In this document: positions 58,232-64,000 of the stretch, piece after piece | Layout of the letters: every line of letters begins with the position of its first letter | How positions within the stretch are numbered: the stretch's first letter is position 1 | From: Nostoc sp. JL34 | GTDB lineage: Bacteria; Cyanobacteriota; Cyanobacteriia; Cyanobacteriales; Nostocaceae | DNA length: 64,000 nt | Reading direction: 5' to 3' | Assembly: GCF_017114945.1 (NCBI RefSeq) | Contig: NZ_JABXKQ010000015.1 | Coordinates: 62,001 to 126,000 of the forward strand | The notes under the pieces: model-generated | Told to the model about the DNA's origin: nothing | Databases searched by the model: none | What the model saw: the letters and a program-made list of their open reading frames with translations, nothing else | Program-made: the position numbers and the translations under genes

Positions 58232-59386
58232 ATGAATCAAAAAATACCTCTGTCGTGGCTACAATTGACAAGGGAAAAAACTCGCCTAGCTGTGGCTTTA
58301 GCAGGAATTGCTTTTGCTGATATTTTAATGTTTATGCAACTCGGCTTTCGGGATGCTCTGTATTATAGTAACGTTCGATTTCATAACAGCTTGCAAGGTG
58401 ATATTGTTTTAATTAATAGTCAATCTAACGCCATATTGGCGATGAGAAGCTTTTCTCAACGACGGTTATATAAAGCTTTAGAGCTACCCGCAGTCCAATC
58501 AGTACATCCGATATATTTGGACTTTACAATCTGGAAAAATCCTGTAACAGGCCGTCCTCGGAGTATCCTAATTTTTGGAATGAACCCAGAAACTAACCTA
58601 GTTAACTTACCTGGAGTTCAAGAAAATTTAGATAAACTTAAACTACCTGATGTAGTTTTATTTGACCGTTCTTCTAGGGTAGAGTATGGCCCGATCGCTG
58701 CTAATTATGACCAAGGAAAGCCTGTAACAGCAGAAGTACGAAGGCGGCGAGTTAAAGTAGAAGGGCTATTTACATTAGGCGCATCATTTGGCGCAGATGG
58801 TAATTTAATTACAAGTGATATAAACTTTCTACGAATATTCAATAATCGTCAAAAAGGATTAATTGATATTGGGCTAATTAGATTAAAGCCGGGAGCTGAT
58901 GCTAACGTTGTTGCTCAAGAATTACGAAAGTATTTACCTCAGGAAGTAAATGTTTTAACTAAATCAGAATTTATTGACTTTGAGAGGAGTTATTGGGCAA
59001 ATAGTACAGCTATTGGCTTTATTTTCACATTAGGGACTGTCATGGGTTTCATTGTGGGGACTGTGATTGTTTATCAAATTCTTTATACAGAAGTTGCAGA
59101 TCATTTAGCTGAGTACGCTACCCTCAAGGCGATAGGTTACACACAAAACTATTTATTGACGGTAATTCTTCAAGAAGCTTTATTATTAGCAGTTTTAGGC
59201 TATTTTCCTGGAATAGTTTTTGCCTTCTTTATGTATAACAGTGCCAGAAATGCAACACTTTTACCAGTTTTTATGAGTTTTGAGCGAGCGACAATGGTAT
59301 TGATTTTGACTATATTAATGTGTATTATTTCTGGTGCGATCGCAGTTAGGAAATTACGCTCTGCCGATCCAGCAGATATCTTTTAA
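58232..59386 (+). CDS. devC: Permease of DevBCA-type exporter
   Basis: A 384-residue FtsX-like permease. It starts with the DevC-type PLSWLQLTREKTRLAVALAGIAFADILMFMQLGFRDALY; a large periplasmic domain follows, then three more membrane segments (STAIGFIFTLGTVMGFIVGTVIVYQIL, ILQEALLLAVLGYFPGIVFAFF, MVLILTILMCIISGAIAV) and the C-terminal RKLRSADPADIF. It would bridge the ATPase and the adaptor. Encoded 168 bases after devB. Confidence 0.9.
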   Translation: MNQKIPLSWLQLTREKTRLAVALAGIAFADILMFMQLGFRDALYYSNVRFHNSLQGDIVLINSQSNAILAMRSFSQRRLYKALELPAVQSVHPIYLDFTIWKNPVTGRPRSILIFGMNPETNLVNLPGVQENLDKLKLPDVVLFDRSSRVEYGPIAANYDQGKPVTAEVRRRRVKVEGLFTLGASFGADGNLITSDINFLRIFNNRQKGLIDIGLIRLKPGADANVVAQELRKYLPQEVNVLTKSEFIDFERSYWANSTAIGFIFTLGTVMGFIVGTVIVYQILYTEVADHLAEYATLKAIGYTQNYLLTVILQEALLLAVLGYFPGIVFAFFMYNSARNATLLPVFMSFERATMVLILTILMCIISGAIAVRKLRSADPADIF

Positions 59387-59512
59387 TAAATGTTGAATCA
59401 ATTAAAAGATATTAATGATTATCTCCAAATATCATTAATAATTAAGCAAAAAAATTTTCTGACAATCACTATATTTAAGCTTGAGAAAGGCTAATTTATA
59501 ACCAACACAATC

Positions 59513-60223
59513 ATGATGGAAAAAGAACCTGTAATCGCCATTAAAAATCTCAACCACTACTATGGCAAAGGCGCACTGAGAAAGCAGATATTGTTTGATA
59601 TTAACCTAGAAATTTATTCTGGTGAAATTGTAATTATGACCGGCCCATCAGGTTCAGGTAAAACAACATTACTGAGCTTAATTGGTGGTTTGCGGTCTGT
59701 ACAAGAGGGAAGTTTAAAATTTTTAGATGAAGAACTGGTTGGCGTCAGTCAAAACAAACTAGTGCAGATGCGACGCAACATTGGTTATATTTTCCAAGCT
59801 CACAATTTGCTAGGGTTCTTGACAGCCAAGCAAAATGTGCAAATGGCAGTAGAATTGAATGATAATATTTCTCAAGCAGAAGCAGTGGCTAAATCAAAAG
59901 CCATGCTAGGGTCTGTTGGTCTAGAAGAACGAGTTGATTACTACCCAGACAATCTTTCTGGTGGACAAAAACAAAGAATTGCGATCGCTCGCGCCTTAGT
60001 GAATCGTCCCCCCCTGGTGCTAGCAGATGAACCAACAGCAGCATTAGACAAACAATCAGGACGCGATGTTGTAGAAATAATGCAGAGTCTGGCCAAAAAT
60101 CAGGGAACTACTATCTTATTAGTGACACACGACAACCGTATTTTAGACATAGCTGATCGCATCGTAGAAATGGAAGATGGTCTTTTAACTCGTAATTCCT
60201 CAAATACAGTTATTCAGTCATGA
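59513..60223 (+). CDS. devA: ATPase of DevBCA-type exporter
   Basis: A 236-residue ABC ATPase of the MacB/LolD group. Walker A is GPSGSGKTT near 43-51, then IFQAHNLLGFLTAKQNVQMAVEL (Q-loop), LSGGQKQRIAIARAL, Walker B PLVLADEPTAALD and the switch LVTHDNR. Together with the two upstream genes it makes one exporter. The start is a double ATG. Confidence 0.92.
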   Translation: MMEKEPVIAIKNLNHYYGKGALRKQILFDINLEIYSGEIVIMTGPSGSGKTTLLSLIGGLRSVQEGSLKFLDEELVGVSQNKLVQMRRNIGYIFQAHNLLGFLTAKQNVQMAVELNDNISQAEAVAKSKAMLGSVGLEERVDYYPDNLSGGQKQRIAIARALVNRPPLVLADEPTAALDKQSGRDVVEIMQSLAKNQGTTILLVTHDNRILDIADRIVEMEDGLLTRNSSNTVIQS

Positions 60224-60251
60224 TTTCAAAGTGAGAAATCACAATTCATAA

Positions 60252-60436
60252 CTAAGCTCGACTTTATCCATTTGCTTTGCAACGCGATCGCTTCAGATGA
60301 AACCTTTGTGAGACAGGAGTTTTACTTTTTTAACTTCATCCATCATCGGTGATGTGGAAAAAGTATTTGCCAAAAAACCAGGGTTTTGCCGGAGAAAGAA
60401 AACCGAGTTCTTAATTTTGGATAAAGTCGAGCTAAG
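60252..60436. mobile_element. MITE-like element, family 3
   Basis: A ~185-bp spacer with ends AGCTCGACTTTATCCA (60255-60270) and the exact complement (60418-60433). The inside has CAAAAAACCAGGGTTTTGCC, a common Nostoc motif. Non-coding. Confidence 0.65.
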
Positions 60437-60489
60437 CTGTGATGCAAATAAATATTGCCTAATTACTAATGACTAATGACAACCATAAT

Positions 60490-61311
60490 TTATTGTCTAG
60501 CCGAGCCTGATTTTTTCATTCCAGGTGACTTTGGCTGAGTTGGGGTATTTGGTTGGCGAGTAGTACGAAAAGTTACATTCACGCCTTCATTCGATTGTTC
60601 CAGCACCAGTAAAGGCGTAGGTTTAGCCTTTTGATCCCAATGCATGGTAGCAATCCGACCTTGAATTATTGGTTGCCAACTATCTTCGTCTTCTATGGGG
60701 CTTAGGTAAGTTTCTACACAGTCAATAATTTGACTAATAGTTGCAGAAGTTGCTTGCGTCGGTAACTTCATTAACCGGATTTGAATGCGAAACAGCACTC
60801 TCTTAGCAGAGTTCCCTGGACTACCAGTTTCATACTCTACATCAAAAATTTCATCTACTTGCCGTCCAGCGCTATTAGCAATTCCGACTGATCCAAGTTG
60901 TGCTTGATTGGGACGCAGGGCTTGAGAAATTTTTTCTTTGATCTGAATCTTCACTTGATTAAGAATTGCAAAATGAAACACCTCCTCTGACATCCGCATT
61001 CGCAGATAATCCAGGTTAAAGTCCCGTGAGTTGACTAAATCGGGATTAGTTTCCATTTTGCGAATTGTTTCCAGCGCCAGCTTAAACTTTTTCTCTAGTT
61101 CTCGTGCGCGGAATTGTTCAAACTTGAGTTTTTTCTCCAGCTTATCCTTCTGGAGCTTACTATACACAATCAAAGCAATCACCGCTAAAGCCAGTCCTCC
61201 AGAAGTTACCAACAATAATGGTGGTATTTGAGGATTACTTGCTGGCACTTCCTGGGATGCCTTTTTAGTCTTTGTCCCGGAGGATTGGGCAAGAAACATT
61301 GAAGTGGACAT
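60490..61311 (-). CDS. Conserved cyanobacterial protein with one membrane segment and coiled coil
   Basis: A 273-residue protein from ATG at 61311 (MSTSMFLAQ); an upstream ATG at 61383 would add 24 residues and overlap the divergent gene's leader. One hydrophobic segment (IPPLLLVTSGGLALAVIALIVYSKL) near 30-55 is followed by a basic coiled coil (QKDKLEKKLKFEQFRARELEKKFKL) and a soluble domain with VHF-like FHFAILNQVKIQIKEKISQALRPN and VLFRIQIRLMKLPTQA. The end is Pro/Lys-rich. No known domain recognised; likely a membrane-anchored cyanobacterial protein. Confidence 0.75.
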   Translation of the reverse strand: MSTSMFLAQSSGTKTKKASQEVPASNPQIPPLLLVTSGGLALAVIALIVYSKLQKDKLEKKLKFEQFRARELEKKFKLALETIRKMETNPDLVNSRDFNLDYLRMRMSEEVFHFAILNQVKIQIKEKISQALRPNQAQLGSVGIANSAGRQVDEIFDVEYETGSPGNSAKRVLFRIQIRLMKLPTQATSATISQIIDCVETYLSPIEDEDSWQPIIQGRIATMHWDQKAKPTPLLVLEQSNEGVNVTFRTTRQPNTPTQPKSPGMKKSGSARQ

Positions 61312-61405
61312 GGTTGGAAACTGAAAAACTTGACTCCTGATGTTTAGGATGCCCAAATATTCAATGCCATCTTGCTGTATCATTAATATTTTTTACAAAC
61401 CGCAT

Positions 61406-62203
61406 ATGTCCAGACATTTGAGCGTCCCTGCCCTGTCTGAGGTTTCATCTACAAGCTTCAGCAATATTCGTCTGATAGCCACAGATATGGATGGTACCCT
61501 GACTAGACGAGGAAAATTTACTCCTGCACTGCTGCAAGCTTTAGAGGATTTAGCGGCAGATGACATTAAGGTGCTGATTGTCACAGGACGTTCTGCTGGG
61601 TGGGTGAGTGGATTAAGTAGCTTGATGCCAGTAGCAGGTGCTATGGCAGAAAATGGCGGTTTGTACTTTCCACCTGGCAATCAGAAACCAGTAGTCTTAA
61701 CACCCATCCCCGATTTAGCCAAACATCGCCAGCACTTGGCTACGACTTTTGAGAATTTACAAACTAAATTTCCCCAAATCCAAGAATCTGCTGATAATCA
61801 GTTTCGCATCACCGACTGGACTTTTGATGTAGCTGGTTTGCGTGACAACGAACTACAAACCCTAGACAATCTCTGTGAACAAATGGGTTGGGGATTTACT
61901 TATAGCAATGTGCAGTGTCACATTAAACCCCAAGGGCAAGATAAAGCTGTGGGATTGTTGCAGGTATTGCGCGAATATTTGCCACAGTATTCATCAGAAC
62001 AAATTGTGACTGTGGGCGATAGTCCCAATGATGAAAGTTTATTTGATCGGCGTTATTTTCCTATTTCTGTAGGCGTGGCGAATGTTGTGGAGTATCTGAA
62101 TCAGTTGAAATATCAGCCTGCTTACATTACCACTGCTGCCGAAGGGGAAGGATTTTGTGAGTTATCTAGTTATATTTTGAAAAGCTTACACATCCTAAGT
62201 TAA
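61406..62203 (+). CDS. HAD-family (Cof/SPP-like) phosphatase
   Basis: A 265-residue phosphatase. Motif I IATDMDGTLTR holds the nucleophile and acid Asp; motif II is IVTGRSAGW; a cap domain of the C2B kind follows (RITDWTFDVAGLRDN); motif III Lys lies in KPQGQDKAVGL; motif IV is VGDSPNDESLFD. Substrate is likely a sugar phosphate, as in related sucrose- and mannosylglycerate-phosphate phosphatases, but the cap does not tell which. ATG 61406 is used; the frame is open from 61340. It is divergent from the gene at 60490-61311. Confidence 0.85.
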   Translation: MSRHLSVPALSEVSSTSFSNIRLIATDMDGTLTRRGKFTPALLQALEDLAADDIKVLIVTGRSAGWVSGLSSLMPVAGAMAENGGLYFPPGNQKPVVLTPIPDLAKHRQHLATTFENLQTKFPQIQESADNQFRITDWTFDVAGLRDNELQTLDNLCEQMGWGFTYSNVQCHIKPQGQDKAVGLLQVLREYLPQYSSEQIVTVGDSPNDESLFDRRYFPISVGVANVVEYLNQLKYQPAYITTAAEGEGFCELSSYILKSLHILS

Positions 62204-62253
62204 GGAGAGGTAGAGTTGTTCTACAATAATCTCGTAGCACTGATTTTACAACC

Positions 62254-63015
62254 ATGACGGCTACTTTACCTGTTAGTGTCGAATCAGAAATATTTTACCC
62301 CAGTGCTGATGGTCAACCAGTGGCAGAAACTTACGACCACCTTTATGCCTTACTAACTAACTTAGAAGTCCTGAAACAGTATTTGGCAAATCGTCAGGCA
62401 ACAGTATTAGGAAATCAATTTCTTTACTATGCACAAGGTTTTCCAAAATTGCGGGTAGCCCCAGATGTGATGGTGATTTTTGATGTTGCACCCGGCGGTC
62501 GGGACAACTATAAAACCTGGGAAGAGGGTCAAGTACCCACAGTTATTTTTGAAATGACATCCTTTGGGACAAAGGGACAAGACGAAATCTTCAAAAAGAC
62601 CCTCTATGAGCAGCTAGGTGTCAAGGAATACTGGCTATTTGATCCTAAAGGCGAGTGGGTGGAACAACAGCTACGTGGCTATCGCCTGCGGGGAGAAATC
62701 TACGAACCTATAGAGGATGGACACAGCGAACCGTTACAACTGCGCTTGGTGATTGAGGGAAAGCTAATTGGGTTTTATTCTGAGGATACAGGGGAAAAAT
62801 TACTGATCCCTGATGAACTGGCACAGGCTTTAAGGCAGGAAGTTTTAGCAAGACAGCAGGCAGAAGAACTGGTAGAACAGGAACGACAACGAGCAGAACA
62901 GGAACGACAACGAGCAGAACAGGAACGTCAACGAGCAGAACAGGCAGAATTGCAAATAGAACAATTGAAGGCGAGGTTGCGATCGCTCAATGTAGACCCC
63001 GATACTATTGAGTAA
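62254..63015 (+). CDS. Uma2/DUF820 family protein (PD-(D/E)XK-like)
   Basis: A 253-residue protein of a family with many copies in cyanobacterial genomes. The restriction-endonuclease-like core shows LRVAPDVMVIFDVAPGGRDNYKTWEEGQVPTVIFEMTSFGT (PD, then E-x-T), KYL-like KKTLYEQLGVKEYWLFDP. The C-terminal ~60 residues are a charged coiled coil with three 7-residue ERQRAEQ repeats (identical 21-bp DNA repeats near 62878-62942). The function of the family is unknown; nuclease activity is an inference from fold. Confidence 0.85.
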   Translation: MTATLPVSVESEIFYPSADGQPVAETYDHLYALLTNLEVLKQYLANRQATVLGNQFLYYAQGFPKLRVAPDVMVIFDVAPGGRDNYKTWEEGQVPTVIFEMTSFGTKGQDEIFKKTLYEQLGVKEYWLFDPKGEWVEQQLRGYRLRGEIYEPIEDGHSEPLQLRLVIEGKLIGFYSEDTGEKLLIPDELAQALRQEVLARQQAEELVEQERQRAEQERQRAEQERQRAEQAELQIEQLKARLRSLNVDPDTIE

Positions 63016-63391
63016 CATACACCAGAAGTTGCTATAGCTACGGCCGTCGTAGACATGGTAAGTGTTATAAACAAGTAGACAATTTGTTACCTGTGTTTTT
63101 GCTACATTTATTACCTGAGACAGAATACAATAGATGAATCTCTAGCGCGTTTCAATCTAGTAATTCTCAACAATACTAATTTAATTGAGAAGACTGTTTT
63201 ATACAGTAATTCCCAAACAAAAGTGAATCAAAGGATAAATAAACCGCCAGCCTTTTAAGCACTTAGAGACGCTAAGAGATTAACAGATACTTGAAAGAGT
63301 ACAGGTTAGCGTTTTATTTCCTACTTCCACTAGAAAGTCCAAGACCAATGTCAAGTCAAGAATTTACCTTTAAATATTGAGGTATAAAATT
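63016..63391. other. Intergenic region
   Basis: 376 AT-rich bases. No gene, repeat or terminator was identified; it ends in a TTGAGG ribosome-binding-like site at ~63377-63382. Confidence 0.5.
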
Positions 63392-63559
63392 ATGCAGGAA
63401 ATTGAAAGATTCTTTGGTAACTTGTTCAGTGGCATAATCAACCGCTTTAAGTATTCTGCGATGGACACTGCCGATCGCAAAATGAGAGAAACTATCGACG
63501 ACCAGATCGAACAACGGCGACAAAAATCTAAACCCAAAGACCAAGAAGACCGGGAGTAG
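63392..63559 (+). CDS. Small conserved-looking protein, 55 residues
   Basis: MQEIERFFGNLFSGIINRFKY starts a short helical protein with a charged tail ending in KPKDQEDRE. Its ATG has GAGG 9 bases upstream, and a good intrinsic terminator lies just after it, so it is a separate small transcription unit. No family recognised; the amphipathic N-terminus suggests membrane-surface binding. Confidence 0.6.
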   Translation: MQEIERFFGNLFSGIINRFKYSAMDTADRKMRETIDDQIEQRRQKSKPKDQEDRE

Positions 63560-63584
63560 ATAGGTATTTTGAGTTTAAGAGAAG

Positions 63585-63623
63585 AATAGCGTTGCCTAAT
63601 TGTTGAGTGGGCAGCGCTATTTT
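63585..63623 (+). terminator. Intrinsic terminator after small gene
   Basis: A 12-bp stem AATAGCGTTGCC/GGCAGCGCTATT (one wobble) followed by a T4 run. Confidence 0.8.
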
Positions 63624-63702
63624 ATCGCCCTCATTTTGTCAACAAACCACAACTCTTCAGAATATGCTAACCTAGTATGGTTAACTAATCTCGCACATCT
63701 AA

Positions 63703-63765
63703 GAATTCGGGTGTTTCCCGATTGGGAAATGCACTTGGATGGAGGTTTAACCCGAATCGGAGTAA
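63703..63765 (+). promoter_or_regulatory. Structured leader of rpsB
   Basis: ATTCGGGT (63705-63712) pairs with ACCCGAAT (63750-63757), enclosing a perfect hairpin TTTCCC-GATT-GGGAAA (63714-63729). An alternative stem TCGGG/CCCGA (63707-63721) excludes the first. It ends just before the S2 start, as expected for a self-regulatory leader. Confidence 0.55.
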
Positions 63766-63773
63766 GAAAATAT

Positions 63774-64000
63774 ATGCCAGTCGTTTCATTGGCTCAAATG
63801 ATGGAGTCAGGGGTTCACTTTGGGCATCAGACCCGGCGTTGGAACCCAAAAATGTCTCCTTACATTTACACTTCCCGCAATGGTGTACACATTATCGACT
63901 TGGTGCAAACTGCCCAGTTGATGGATAATGCTTACAACTATATGCGATCGCACGCAGAACAAGGGAAGAAATTTCTTTTCGTAGGTACTAAACGGCAAGC
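63774..64000 (+). CDS. rpsB: 30S ribosomal protein S2, 5' part
   Basis: The first 75 residues of S2 are visible and run off the window edge. It has [46 protein letters not shown] and [10 protein letters not shown], all typical of bacterial S2, which joins the 30S subunit late and contacts S1. A HIP1 octamer lies inside. A structured leader precedes it. Confidence 0.97.
   Translation, partial: MPVVSLAQMMESGVHFGHQTRRWNPKMSPYIYTSRNGVHIIDLVQTAQLMDNAYNYMRSHAEQGKKFLFVGTKRQ

Noticed and set aside
63722-63928. A 68-codon plus-strand frame near the end
   Set aside because: It overlaps the start of rpsB in another frame; the S2 frame is clearly the real one.
1-64000. tRNA genes and CRISPR arrays
   Set aside because: No T-arm GTTCGA-type motifs in a cloverleaf context and no regularly spaced 25-40 bp repeats with unique spacers; the regular repeats seen are coding or heptameric.

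Overview
The window is from a filamentous, probably heterocyst-forming cyanobacterium of the Nostoc/Anabaena type. Evidence is the rbcL-rbcX-rbcS operon with heptamer repeats in the rbcL-rbcX spacer, pcyA, a PsbP-like and a Psb32-like protein, a DevBCA-type exporter, many GCGATCGC (HIP1) octamers, and spacers rich in short dispersed repeats. No tRNA, rRNA or CRISPR array was seen.

Region 1 (1-9.7 kb) holds three tandem genes for calcium-binding RTX-type exoproteins with phosphatase or phosphodiesterase catalytic parts: the 3' end of a phytase-like protein, a giant protein joining an alkaline phosphatase, a phytase-like propeller and a GDPD domain, and a nucleotide-pyrophosphatase-like protein. 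All three end in nearly the same ~250-residue RTX cassette. They look like a phosphorus-scavenging set exported by a type I system.

Region 2 (10.5-26.6 kb) is a compact hybrid NRPS/PKS cluster: A-PCP loader, KS-AT-ACP-aminotransferase, an OafA-like acyltransferase, C-A-PCP, and a docking domain followed by C-A*-PCP-TE, where the last A domain has lost its key lysines. Collinearity predicts a short peptide with an amino acid extended by malonate and aminated at the beta carbon, giving a vicinal diamine (a 3-amino analogue of statine). A 128-bp MITE-like repeat lies on each side of regions 1-2 in inverted orientation.

Region 3 (27-35.2 kb) holds a repetitive FG-GAP/DUF4114 exoprotein and a type I secretion pair (HlyB-like ABC transporter with a degenerate C39 domain, and an HlyD-like adaptor), plausible exporters for it and for the RTX proteins.

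Region 4 (35.4-48.1 kb) is mixed core and accessory content: DUF427 and GrpB-like proteins, an orphan zinc-type binding lipoprotein behind a Zur-like palindrome, YtxH and DUF948 stress-type proteins, Psb32-like, cobH, a beta-helix protein, dapB, panB and a beta-propeller protein.

Region 5 (48.1-64 kb) carries rbcLXS, an MFS exporter with a histidine-rich tail, a PsbP-like protein, maf, pcyA, devBCA-type genes, a HAD phosphatase, a Uma2-type protein and the start of rpsB behind a structured leader. At least three families of short terminal-inverted-repeat elements are scattered through the spacers, several directly behind stop codons.
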